Position numbers and translations under genes: made by a program. From contig JAKJXP020000179.1 in assembly GCA_022225965.2 (NCBI GenBank), positions 1 to 45,618 of the forward strand: DNA of 45,618 nucleotides, given 5' to 3'. Below are positions 12,152 to 23,910 of this stretch, one piece after another. The notes under the pieces are model-generated. The model did not search any database and was not told the origin of the DNA. It was given only the letters and a program-made list of their open reading frames with translations. Origin of the DNA: Diatrype stigma (lineage: Eukaryota > Ascomycota > Sordariomycetes > Xylariales > Diatrypaceae). The stretch's first letter is position 1. Every line of letters starts with the position of its first letter.

Positions 12152-15100
12152 GGTGAATGACGTGTGTGAGGGAAGCTGGAAGATCGGTAGGGTCGATCTA
12201 ACAGGCGATTAACTAGTAGATATAACTAGACTACTACGTAGTAGAAAGACAGATCCGGCAGAGGGGATCCGAAAAGTAGTATAATAATAGTATGTCGATC
12301 AAAGACGCCGCCGCGGGTATAAAGATCTCCAGCAAAGAGTGTGGGGCACGCGTACACATACACACACACTCGCACAGAGGGAATAGGGCGGGTAGCTGAA
12401 GCAAGAAAGAGGCGTGAATGCTACTTCACTTTTGATCAAGTGTAAAATAACCTGGAGAGGGGGGACCCTATGGGCGACCCGCCGGCGCTTATGACCAGAA
12501 ATAGATACGGGAAACCGGGCTTCCAGAGCCAGCGGACCAATGAGACGAAGAGTTCCAGAGAGTGTGACAGGAAGAAGGAATCTAGACTTTCTGTCTGCTC
12601 TGCTTGGTGGAAACCCGTAAAGAGAAAAACCGGAGAATAGTGGACGAAAGAAAAAAAGAAGTGTGGGTGGTGGTGGCGGGCGGATGGCTGTTGAATTGAA
12701 GATGGATCGTGATCTCACTTCGAAGGGGGCGGGCAGATATGAGATCTATATACTCGAGATCAAGGCTAATTAGCAGCCCTCTGAGCCTACCTCCGTTTTC
12801 GTACAAGACGAAACAACTTCTCTTCCTCTCTCCCCCTCTCTGCTCCCTGGCTCTACGTACCTACATAGCTATGTACCTGTTCGATACGTATCGACGTACT
12901 GACTATAGTAGTCTCCAGGGTCAAGGGTATCCTAGCAAGAAGCAAGCTTTCGAAGCCCTCCCCTGGATGTGGATGCGGGTGGGCAAAGAGGAAAGAAACA
13001 AAAGCAAGGAGGATGGTGACTTAAGCTACATGGGACATAGCGGAAATCCTACGCTAACAGGACTGGACGACCACGACGGCGTGTGGCTTGAACCCCCCCG
13101 CAACGGCAACCGGATGGCTGAACACCCTCGGGTTCTTCCCGTGGGTAAACATTTGACACTCAACGCCCCTTTGGCTTGTGGTGAGTCTTGGCAACGGGTG
13201 TGCGAATCGCGATACATCAGCAAGATGCCCTTGCACACCAGCTACTACGTAGACTACTACACCACACCACACACCTATATATTAATACCTGCCTGCCTAC
13301 AGCTCATACAGGCCCTACCTACCCTGCAGACCCTGCATGCGTGCATCGCATTGCATCGATCTATCAGTTCTACCCATACTCTATACGTGCGTGCGCATCT
13401 TGGATCCGGGACCAATTGACCGATCTTCAAAGGCTGTCTGACTTCCTGCAGAGGTGCCTTGCCTGCTGCTGCTGCTGTTGCTGCGACGTAACTGCACATA
13501 TAAGCTGTATGACAGTCGCGATGATGTGCCTTACACATTGCTTGCTCAGGCTCGCTTCTACTTCGGTAAGGTGGTATTATTGCTCTGCACATCTCATCCT
13601 GCAGCACGCCCGATGCCCGCCACTATGGAGCATCGCGGACAGCAAGCTACACGGAGACTAGTCGAGAGTGTCGAGACAAACCCCGTACAGATGTAACTCG
13701 TAACTCGTAACTCGTAGCCCAACTCGTTAAGGCAGGCCGTAGTCTACTTCGTCGGCTGCTGCTTTACAATTAGGGACTTGAGTAGGAGTTAGTTAGCCCC
13801 CCCAGTGTGTCTTAGTTCCCTTCACTAATGATATACACCCTGATACTTCACGCGATAGAGATGACGGGATCTATAGAGAGCTCCTGTTAAGGTGCCTACC
13901 ATGAATGATGATAGCAACAGAGAAATCCATATGACTTGTTCTGCGACTACATAGCTGGGTTGAGTCTGGCTCGGGAGAGGTTACCGACGAACTCTTGATT
14001 CCAAGCAATATCCACCTATGATACCGGATACTTACGAAGCGCTTGCTACTAGGCTGATCTGATAGTTGGGTCGATCATTCTCCAGGAGCCAACTTTATCG
14101 TTGGTAGGTAGTTAGTAGTTGATAACTACCTGCTACTATTTCAAGGCCTGGACAACTAAGCAAAGCAGAACGAATAACGCGAGGGAAAGAAGGAAAGGGA
14201 TAGATAGATAGGTATGTGAGTATAGGATAACCTTGGTCATAGGAAGGAAGAAACAAGAAGCATGCTTTATCATGAGCAGAATCTTGTTCTTGTGTCGATG
14301 CTGGGTGTTGGATGCTGGGTGTTGGATGTTGGTTGCCTGCCATCCAATGAATTCCAGCCTTCAGCGCGTTTCAGGTCCAGGCCCGCCTGTTAACGTTCCC
14401 AAGGCCCTCCCCGCTTTCCGCTGTCACTTGTTGCGCCGGTGGAGCCTGAACTGATCTGATCATTCGCTTGCTGACCGACCGTCCCGTCCTTGGCTTCAGT
14501 TAGCGCTACATACGTAGTAAACGTAGCCGTTTATGTCCACATACATGTATGTATACTATGGCGCTGGCAATTTATAGTAGCATTGGCCGTGCGTGTTGCT
14601 CGGTTATAGTACCTATTTTTTTCAAACTACCTACCTACCTAGGTATTGGAATATATTGCAGCTTATTCAAAGGCCACCCCGTGTGCCCCGAAACGCACCA
14701 GTCCAGCAGTCATCCGAACCTGACCGTCTCCCTGGTCTTCGTTAGTGAAAAGCCTACCATAAACAAGCTTTCGAGCAAGGGCATCATAAAGCACGACCCC
14801 AACTCCAGCGTGGGGAAAGTGAGAGGAGATATATCACTCCGCTTAAATACCAGGTATGTACGTACAATAGGTACATTACATAACTACATGACAGGGTATA
14901 GCGCAGTTGATATAGCGTAGTTGGACCCCTAAAGCTTGTCTTGCAGACTGCTATTACACATCCATCTACTTCGTATGTTGTGTGATTCCTTTCTTGCCCT
15001 TTCCTTTCCTGCCCTTTCCTGCCCATACACGCAATCACTCACTCATCGCACATTACTTCGTAAAGTCGAGGTCATCACTTATTTCGCGCAGTTCCAAGCC

Positions 15101-15543
15101 CCTTAATCACAATGTCGCTTGCTAACGCCCTTGGTTGATTGCGTTCCTCCGCATTGGACGCGAAGGATTCAGACAGCCAGGATTCCAGCTAGACAGGGCA
15201 TCAGAACATTTCGTTTTAGATTAATTCGTCTGCACGTGGCACAGCTTTTACGTACCTGACTACATATTCCGACTATCGGGTCGTCCCTCCGACGCTTCAA
15301 TAAACTCAATGATCCTGATCATAGCGAGAAAGGAATACTATGTATATCACTTCATGATAAGGCATGGTGTGCGATGGTGACGTGTTTCAAAGCTACCGGT
15401 ATAATGCAGAGAAAGCCCCTATACCTACTACCTAGTGATAGGGGCAGTCACGAACCTCCTTGAATAGGCTGGACTATGTCGTGGATACCTGCCTGCAGCA
15501 GCATCGTGGATGTTTTGGACGTTCGAAACCATCTTCATGTATC
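12152..15543. other. 3.4-kb intergenic region with microsatellite-like runs
   Basis: No gene supported. The 236-codon frame at 12709-13419 and the 157-codon frame at 13188-13661 are rich in Tyr/His/Thr/Cys from TAC/CAC/TGC runs and look non-coding. Visible structure: a perfect 14-bp palindrome at 12231-12244, a CA-rich run at about 12355-12375, three tandem TAACTCG units at about 13695-13718, a TACCTAGGTA palindrome at 14636-14645, and imperfect CCCTTTCCT repeats at about 14995-15024. Confidence 0.55.
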
Positions 15544-16164
15544 TCATACTCTTAGATCGATGTAGTAAGCTACTACGCCGTAAGGGTGACCGTTGCAGTT
15601 CGTGAGGTTCCAGAAGAGCCCGATGCCGTGGTTCGAGGTAACTATATGAGTGTGGTCAAGTGGATCAATCCTACACACTTGACCACTATAAGGATCGGAG
15701 TGCTCCCAGCCTAACCATTTTCTCCCATATGTCTCGAATGACACAGAGCTATAACTATAACTACCTACTCAAGGTCTCAAATGTTTCGTTTCATGTTTCG
15801 TTTCATGTTTCGTTTCAGCGCATCATACGAAGTACATCGCTTGGCGCACGGGCGACAATAACAGCTAAGCATTGGAATCCTTCTTACCTACCTGTTCGGG
15901 AAATCCTTGGTGTTTCAGCCCTTCAACCAGCACCAACGCTTCCAGGGATGTACGAAATCTAACCTTGCCTTGGTCATATAGTTCACTTGTAGGTGCTAAC
16001 GGATTAAAGACTTCGCACGAAACTCGATCGCTAGCTTGTTCATCGTCGATGAGACTACAAAGTAGTCTGATGCGTTGCCAGGATGCAACCCAAGTCTCTG
16101 GATCACGACACGCTTGGGTTTCGTATTCTCGGATGGCTTCATACGTAGGGAGTAGAATCCCGAT
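15544..16164 (-). CDS. Coding-like minus-strand segments of an unresolved gene or remnant
   Basis: Two minus-strand open segments look like real protein. The first, 16164-15892 (91 codons, no ATG), includes YETQACRDPETWVASWQRIR and SLEALVLVEGLKHQGFPEQ and stops at a good donor (CAG|GTAGGTAAG). The second, 15732-15544 (62 codons plus stop), follows a phase-0 acceptor (CATTCGAG) and includes WLGWEHSDPYSGQVCRIDP and a Cys/Asn-rich end with ITNCNG-like character. The implied intron is 159 bp and contains three tandem ATGTTTCGTTTC units. Upstream of 16164 an in-frame TAA blocks extension, and I could not find the first exon; protein-like frames recur at about 16440-16610. No family recognised. It may be a pseudogene. 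Confidence 0.3.
15652..15686. repeat. Perfect 11-bp inverted repeat, 13-nt spacer
   Basis: GTGGTCAAGTG at 15652-15662 is the exact reverse complement of CACTTGACCAC at 15676-15686. It lies inside the second coding-like minus-strand segment. Could form a hairpin in RNA, or be chance. Confidence 0.9.
15781..15816 (+). repeat. Three exact tandem copies of a 12-bp unit
   Basis: ATGTTTCGTTTC occurs three times without mismatch. It falls in the interval that would be an intron of the minus-strand coding-like locus. Confidence 0.97.
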
Positions 16165-16959
16165 TTACTGACTGATTAGTCCCCTTGAGCTTTTAGTGTG
16201 TGATGAACCTGCTAGGCGATAAGTACTATCTCAGCGCAGATGGTACCTGGGTAGGTAATTCTCCGCTGAGCGGAGGATTGGGCGACGTCATATCACGTTA
16301 CCGTCAACTCGGTTGAACCGAGTGATTGAGAAATGGCTCTAGATATGATATCGTCGATAATATGCGATCAAGAAGCAATGCAATGTCGCTCGTCAGAGAG
16401 GGAGCGATGGGAATTGCATGCAGTCGAAGGGAATCCCAGAGTGTTCAGTACAGAGAATAAGGATCAAATGCGTTGCCGCTGCTTTCCATAACCAGCCTTG
16501 TCCTCAGGCTGTTGGGATGAGGGTTTTGCTGAGATACCCCTGAACCACATACGCGTGCAATCGGGTCTCACGGAGTGAGGCTTACCTAAATCTGAGGCCC
16601 CCGAAAAGCCTCATGCAAGAGTCTACATAGCGGTAGCACGAGCTGAAATTTTCACCTGGAAAAGCTTTTCATCATTGGTCCGGGATGCAATATCTGATGG
16701 AGCGCCAGGCAAATGAAATGATGCAGCTACCAAGAAAAGTGCGACGACCGCGTATGCGGTATGGACAACGTGTTGCGTAACGGTCCAACAATTCGAAGCC
16801 TTTTCTGATAAGTCCCAACATGATTCGCACCGAGCCTTCCTTCTCCTCTGGTTCCAGCCCTACCCAAAGGCGGACCTTCGCGACCAAACCGTGTCTCTAT
16901 CTCGTTTCAACCCGTCTTCGGGAGTCTTGAGAATAGGGACAGAAAGAAAAAGGAGAAAA
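16165..16959. other. Upstream region of the single-pass protein gene; two short odd palindromes
   Basis: Holds the plus-strand promoter region of the gene starting at 16960 and possibly the start of the unresolved minus-strand locus. Two near-perfect hairpins lie 31 bp apart: CTCCGCT-G-AGCGGAG at 16261-16275 and ACTCGGTT-G-AACCGAGT at 16307-16323. A minus-strand frame at 16672-16887 (VRLWVGLEPEEKEGSVRIM) is open but has no ATG start. Confidence 0.45.
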
Positions 16960-17988
16960 ATGGCTATGTCGACCGTTACTTCTGTGTCGACAGCGAGCCC
17001 GACCATCCTGGGACCGCTGACAACGACTTGGTCCCAACCACCCGATTGTACCGTCGCGGTTGCGGCCTGCAGTACATGTGACTATGCCTGGCTAGGCCAG
17101 ACTTGCTACTCATCCTGGGTCGTCCACGACGAGCCCTCGTGCTGGCCTCCGCGCACCTCGGGAGTTCACACACCGGGACAGCCCATTGAAGCATGGGGCG
17201 TGTTCTCGCCAGGCCTTGTATGCCCACAAGGATATACAACCGCCTGTTCATATGACGGCTCAAGGGGAGGTTATGATTTCGCCTTCAATCCGGGGGAGTC
17301 TGAAACTGTCGTCGGGTGCTGTCCAACGTAAGGGCCCCTTTCGTTTCTTTCTTCCTGGTGGCTCCTTCTTTCTTGTACCTCTCTATCGTAATTCGTGTAC
17401 AGGTGAAACTAACCAAGTATTAGGGGCTTCGCATGCAAACCGGGTGAACAGACGTGCGTCGCACAACTGATCTCCGCGACGGTCGCAACGGTGACTTGCG
17501 AATCCGGCACCAGCGCGGCCTTTTCACATCTCACTATACCATTCGCCGTAGAGCTAACCGATACTGCGTCTATCATCTCTACGTTCAGTATATATGCTCC
17601 GCTATTTCAACTCAACTATCAAAGCTCCGATCTCCTGCCTAGCCCTACTACGACATCGAATAGCACAGGCAGCGATATTGTCCCAACGAGAAATAGCGGA
17701 GGCGGCGGCGACGACGGTTCCACCATTGTCACCAGTATTCCTGTTCGAAGTCCGTCGCCCGTCGGCGCTCTAATTGGCATGGGCGTTGGTGTTGCAGCGG
17801 GCGTCATTGTGCTGGCGCTCATTGGGTTCTGGGTAATTCGGACGAGGAGACGAAGGCTGGCATCACTAGTCGCTAATCAGGAAGTGAAGCAGCCGCCTCC
17901 GGTAGAACTAGGGGGGGCCGGTCATACTACTGCCTTCGAGATGCCAGCAGACACTAAGACTCAACCTGGAGCCAATCCATTGTATTAG
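16960..17988 (+). CDS. Ser/Thr-rich single-pass membrane protein with Cys-rich N-terminal domain
   Basis: Two exons, 16960-17327 and 17424-17988, encode 310 aa; the 96-bp intron (GTAAGG...TATTAG) splits a Thr codon. The ATG at 16960 has a good A-rich context; an upstream in-frame GTG was not used. The N-terminal region (residues 1-180) is Cys-rich (CSTCDYAWLGQTCYSSW, GLVCPQGYTTAC, VVGCCPTGFACKPGEQTC). A Ser/Thr/Gly-rich stalk follows (about 205-235), then one transmembrane helix (about 237-262, GMGVGVAAGVIVLALIGFWV) ending in RTRRRR, and a short cytosolic tail. This architecture is common among fungal surface proteins that are called hypothetical. No cleavable signal peptide is visible, so the helix probably acts as the membrane signal. 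A wall or surface-sensor role is only a guess. Confidence 0.87.
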
Positions 17989-20895
17989 GGAACATTGTTG
18001 TTTCCTCCTTGTTAAACACATATTGGATGACGTATCACTTCTGGGCATCCTTACTGTCTTTCAAAGTATTGAATAAACTAATCAAAAAGCTCGACGAGGG
18101 TCTTCGGAAGGGGCACTCCATTGTGACGAAATAGTCCTGATTATACATGCCCTCCTACTTAGAATAGCCCATTGCTATCTGAAGCACCAAAGCCTAGGCG
18201 CTGGAAAATCAGAATTGATAGAAATATGGTCATTCCATAGCCCGGAAAGTTTCTGGTGTGATAGTGAAGCCGTTTAGTCGTGGGCCGAAAAGACTACCTT
18301 ATTCCATGGTTTCAAATTCCAAGTACTTTCCTAGCTCTTGGTCGTCTCCTGCCTAATCTCATGAGTCATAGGCTGGTGGGAATAACGACGGAATTGTACT
18401 TGGTTGATTGGTAGGTGAAGAAAGTTGCCTCAATACCTCATACCTTACTGGTCCGCCACAGGTCATACCCTTAATTAGGGGTCAAGAGGGATAGAAAAGG
18501 GGGCGATAAACACACCTCTGGAGTCCGTACATTCCACTTCAGGAGATATGTCAGCAGTCTAGTTTTCGGCTTCTGAAAGTAGGATCCTAGAACCAGCAAT
18601 CACCGAAGTGGGATAGGAGCTTTAAAGGTCGGGACACTTCAGACTGCACAATTCTCATCGAATCAAGTTTTTGCTGCCAACAGTTCGACCTGAATTATAC
18701 TGTGTCCTTCATTCGTGGCCGACAGCAAGGTCACTCGTCTCGTATTCAAAACGACTACTAATTTCCGTCCGACTGGGGGGAAGGCTAAAAGGAGGCTCGA
18801 TCTCTAGATTCTTAGCTGCCACCTAGCGACAGAAAGATATAAGGTAACGTATTGATTCGGCGCTGTTACTGTGACTATACTAATTCGTGTCTCCATGTGC
18901 GAATTCATACGGGTATATGTGCGTGGTGTAGGACCGAAGCCATGCTGGCTAGTCTAGATAGGTATGCCGCCTGTTGGCATGGTATCATCTCATCGTATCT
19001 TGTCCTGCATGCATGATGACTGCATAAGCAGCAGCAGAAGCATTAACCACGCAGCCCGTCCGTCCAGTCATACAGTCAATTATCAGCGTTGCAATTAGCT
19101 TCCATCGTGGCGTAAGTGCATCCAATCGTCGACGCGTTCCTCCATCCGCATTGAAGGTTGGTGGACAACACGACGTTTAAATTTCAATACTTTTGATATT
19201 CATAATAACCAGGTAACAAGGTAACCAGTAGGCCAGCGTCTGTTGTGAAGCACATGCGATGAGACCCTGATAAAACCTACGTATGTAACAGCAACTGATC
19301 ATCCGTCAGCTACGTTCTTTATTGCTTGGAGTGACGCGATATGACACCTGGTAGTTGTTCATCCACTCAAGTGTCAGGGTACACAGTGACCTCTTCCAGA
19401 TAGTCCGGCATGATCGCATTACCATGCCCATGCTCACGCCCATGCTCATGCTCATGTTCAGCCACCCACGCGCAAACGCAACATCCCAAGCGGCTAACTA
19501 TCACATACATACCCAGCTAATACTTGCAATGTACACACGTACAAGTATATCTACACTACTGCCAAGACCAAGGATGTAGGCGGCTCCGCCCGCGGAAGCA
19601 AAGTTCGGCCGTAGTTAAATAGGGGTCGCCGAAGCGGCCGCGCTAATAACGCGGGAGGGCGGAAACGCGGCGTGTGGGCATTTTGACGATAACACAGTAC
19701 CTCTTCTGGGCACGGAAAAGCGGCTGTTGCCATACCTATCTTGTTAAACAAAGCGAATGAAGGATCTTGATGCTAAGCTTGCTGAATTAGGTAAGATTTC
19801 ACCCCCTACAAGTACGCATACCTTGTAATTCAACGAAGAACTTGCATATATATGGGCATCATGAGCCTCTACTACAGAGCATAAGTAACCATATAACAAA
19901 GATATCCTGTCAGCGTGCACATGATACTGTATGTTGCCCTTAGTTGCTTAAACAGTAACTATGCTATCATATGCATCAGAAGCGGACAATCATACATAAT
20001 AGGAAAGTAATATTATCAGTAGGAAATATAAAGCTCTCACCATAAACCCGAGAAATGCTTTGCTTACTACTAATGCACTGATACGGGACGCGCCGAGCCG
20101 AGCCGAGGCCGACATAATCTGACTTTTGACTTGCCCTAGCTGAACTGATACATAAACGTATGGGATAGTAAGCGAAGAAGCTACCTTAATCAGATACCCA
20201 TACATAGTGAGTGCCAGTTTGGTCACCAGTCAGCTTGTTTATCAGAAGGGCTGAGGGGATGAACACCCGAGGCCAGTTCTATCTATTTCCCTTGCTTAGA
20301 TATGACTGTGAATCAGTTTGCCCAGAAGCCTCCGTCGGGATGAACGCTTATGCATCATGAGTTATATAAGAAGGTGATGGGAATAAGTAGCTGGACATGG
20401 TGATCCATGTATAAGCCAGCTAGGAACTCATTTCTATATTTTTGCCTTGTCATATGTCAGTACAATTCCTGCTGATGGGGGACCATAGCATGACGCGATG
20501 TTTCTGAGTCAAACGCTTATTAGATTTCATCGATGTAACAACTCAAGCCACTATTAGCGTACTCACCCTGTTACAAAATATACATAATTAGCAATATATT
20601 GAGCACCGAGCCTATGAACTCCGGTCGGTGCCTTACCTGAATTTGCGCCCTTTTTCTTGACGATTACCACACCGTTGCTCGGTATAGCGAAGTGAGAAAC
20701 AAGACCATGCACGCATTTCACGTGTCTGAGATAAGTAACGTAACAGATTCCCTGGCTTTGGACCATTAATTTGAACACCTATATCCCCGCCTCCGTGGCC
20801 CTAAACTCCTCTGAAAGACAAGCTACCCAAATAAGCAACCCCCCCCTTTCCGATTCGCAAGTTCATGTTTGATCCCAAGCCGGCTTGATCATCAA
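17989..20895. other. 2.9-kb intergenic region between convergent genes
   Basis: No gene supported. Only short frames (66-78 codons) with no family character. A CATGCC/CATGCT imperfect hexamer run lies at 19423-19460 and a GC-rich patch at about 19580-19680. No tRNA or transposon ends recognised. Confidence 0.55.
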
Positions 20896-22383
20896 CTAGA
20901 AAGTAGTCTGCAGCTTGGGGTAGTCCTTAGCGTGCACCTCCAAGTCGGCAAAGATGGATGCTGAGTCATCGCCCTTCAGATGCTCCATTCTGTCTGTGTC
21001 CTCATCCTCAAGCTTCTCCAATTCCTCGATCGGCTTCTCGTCACCCTCGGCCTTTTCCTGAGGCTCCGTGGCCTTCTGGAGGCCGCTCGATTCACCGATC
21101 AGTAGGAACTGCGTGTTCACGTGGTCTAAGTGCTTTGGGTTGGTGCCGATCCAGCGGAGAGAACGAAACTCATCTTGAATTCTGATAACCTGTTAGTACA
21201 CACATGCTTCGCATGTCAAGGGGTTATTCCAGCATATTCCAGCATGGCGGTGTGTTTGACAAGCCTGTCTCCCAAGTGATGTACCCGGCCGATCTTCACA
21301 TAGAAAGGTGATGTGACGTCATGGGGGCTATGAACTCACTCCTTAGGATAATCTGGACCCTGCGGCAGCGATCGTCCTCCCGGGGGCGGATAGGCGGGAT
21401 TCCTAGTGCTAAGGATGAAGCTGCCCTTTTCTTTGAGGCCGATCTCCGTCTGTACTTCCCCCAAGCCATCTGACGGTAGTGTAATCATGTAAGCGAGGTG
21501 GGACTCCCTTCCAGTCGTTGTGATGGCGTACACTCCTTCCGCTACAGGAGTAGCAGCAGGTGTATGGCGTGTGCCGGCCGTCTTAGTTTCATAGTCGGAA
21601 GAAGCCAAGAACTCGTCTTTGAGTGTCTTGAAGGAAGTGTGCGTCTTCTCTACGAACGCAATCCATCTGTCCCTGCCGCTTTGGGGTAGCTTTTTCCTAC
21701 AAGTTCCCAACGTTAGTCCTGACCTAGTACTTCCCAAGACCCCAGTAACAGTGGCATAGGAGATGAGCCGGGGTCTGGTGAATACTCACTTAGGAACGGC
21801 GATCAGTCGACTGTTGGCAGCGTCTCCGATGGTGCCCTCACTAAGCTTGGCATCCTTCTCGATGGGGCGCAAGACGATATAGCTGCGTTGAAGGTCGTCG
21901 ACGCTGCTAGGGTCGTCGATGCCCACTCGGCCACGGAAGAAGAAGTATATGATTCCCTTCTCCAGAATATTGGAGGGTACGCCCTCGCGCCCGCCCTTCT
22001 CGACGGCGCTGTGTCCATTTGTCGGCTTCGTCGTGTTGCTTGTTTCAAACTTATCCTCTGTCTCGGCCTGCTTCTTATCATCCTCCTTAGTTTGCTGATG
22101 TCCGTTCTTCGCGGGACTAATCTTCCTAAAGTCACCCGAGCCATATGCTTCAGTGGGGCTAGCGAACACGTTAGTCACTATACAGAGCAAGATGAGTATG
22201 GCAGGAACTATATCCTCCTTACCTCGGTATTCTGTCTTCTATGGTGGTCTGCACCATTCCATCGCCCTGCTTTGTACGCTTAGAGGCAGGTGATGTCTTG
22301 GTCTCAATCTGATGCTTAGTTCCCGCAGCCTGATCTGTAGTAGAGCCTTGGGAGCTGTTCTTTCCGGAGCGCGTGGTTGTCAT
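20896..22383 (-). CDS. Conserved fungal protein of the 'BTB domain transcription factor' annotation group
   Basis: Four exons, 22383-22223, 22158-21790, 21696-21340 and 21181-20896, encode 390 aa. Introns of 64, 93 and 158 bp have GT..AG ends and keep frame. The N-terminal about 115 residues are Lys/Ser/Thr/Gln-rich and disordered. The core has conserved landmarks: SNILEKGIIYFFFRGRVGID, SYIVLRP, LIAVPKKKLPQSGRDRW, FVEKTHTSF, AEGVYAITTTGRESHLAYMI and GSFILSTRNPAYP. The C-terminus is acidic and helical (ELEKLEDEDTDRMEHLKGD) and ends DYPKLQTTF. Similar fungal proteins carry the name 'BTB domain transcription factor', but I see no clear BTB fold or DNA-binding motif, so function is unknown. The start is the first ATG in the open frame. 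Confidence 0.85.
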
Positions 22384-23910
22384 GGCTTGATTTGGCAGAC
22401 TGGACGAAGTACTGTCGCCCAATGGTGGTGGGGTGGTATCTGTGTGGCTCTACAGCTGGTATTGGATGAAATGTAGACTATTGATGTGAAGCGGTTGGTT
22501 GGGGGAGTTGGATGGAGAGGCGGGAGTGTGGAAGTGGCAGTGGAAGTGGCAGGTGTAAGAATGACTTCTGATTTGAGGGAAGTGGAAGCATATGAAAGAG
22601 GCAGGGACAATACACTATCTTACGGGTTGACAGGTAATTGTACCTAGACAGCTTGCATCATCCCGATTTTAGTCTGAATACCTACCTACTACTTACATAT
22701 CTACTTAGTGACTAAAAGATAGCAGCACTAAGTGGCATAGCAAATGCAAACCTCCATAAGCTTTTGATCCATGCTCCTGTTATTGCCTTCATTTTCCAAT
22801 TGGCCAATGATCTACAGTCTATCTTTTCTCGTCTTCCCGTCTTGTTTTCTCCGTCATACTGTACTACCCTGCATGGCATACAGCTTATGAGACAGTACAG
22901 GTCTGTTAGACGTAAGTGATTATGGTGTATGTAGTAGGTAATAGACATACATGACATACATGACATACAAACAAAACACACCCGTCACGATAGACATGAT
23001 GCAGGTGGAAGCTGTATGTATGTAGGTACATACCTAGGTATGCAGTTACCTAGGGGGCTGCCTATAGCCCCCGGGAGGTCTACAGCAACACAACAGGAGC
23101 AGGAGAGCTTACCCCGGATTTGCGTCATCGGTCTGATGTCATGGATCGATGAACCTTACTTGCACACTGAGCTAGCGTAGTACTAGCGTAGCTTATATGT
23201 CGAGCTAGCGCACAAGTAGGTAAAGTAGACGCTTAGATGGCGCCAAGCTACCAGGAACGCGGGAGCTTGGGCCAATGCCCCTTCAACAACCCCTTACTTG
23301 TACATACACCACCCACCTTACAGCCCTCAACTTGCTCCCGTCTCTTCAACATCTGGTTTTGTCTTCCCTGCAGGTGCCTTCGGGTGGCTGCCGAATCATT
23401 GCAATGTACACGCACTTGTATCAAGAAGGACCAACCAGTTCGACCCCTATCATTGATACATTCGAGGTCAGGATACAACCAATGCAAGAACCAAAATGCC
23501 ACTTCCCGATGGTATCGGGAGCGACAAGATTCCTATCTGCTAGCCTCTAGGTACCCGGCTAGCGACTGATAATTAGTAGCGACGTCAAGCTGCCACTGAT
23601 AGACGGATAGACCAAGTTCGTCCCCCTCCCCCTTGCGTCATCACTCAGGAGCTGCAGCTTCAACCACCTATAAACTACCACCTATAGGTACTTTATGTAT
23701 TGCGTACATAGCTTCCACTACAGTGGCTTGATCGAAATACGGAAGAGCCAACTACTTGCATCCACCTATACGTAAAGGAGACATGATCCTCCCTTTATAT
23801 TACTCTGAACACATCATGGATGCAGAAATAAGAATCCGAGCCTGTTAGGCTTATCCAAACCATCAAGCCAGTGCAACTAATAGTCGCGGGAAATTCCCCG
23901 AAGAGTCTTT
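22384..23910. other. Intergenic region with short tandem repeats
   Basis: Upstream region of the preceding gene and 3' flank of the P450 gene. Contains three 9-bp GACATACAT-like units at 22944-22970, a TACCTAGGTA palindrome at 23031-23040 and CTAGCGTAG repeats at about 23170-23190. The plus frame at 23237-23569 has no recognisable content. Confidence 0.55.

Noticed and set aside
12709..13661. Plus-strand frames of 236 and 157 codons
   Set aside because: Composition is dominated by Tyr, Thr, His and Cys from TAC/CAC/TGC-rich DNA, with no domain, no splice logic and long frames on the opposite strand.
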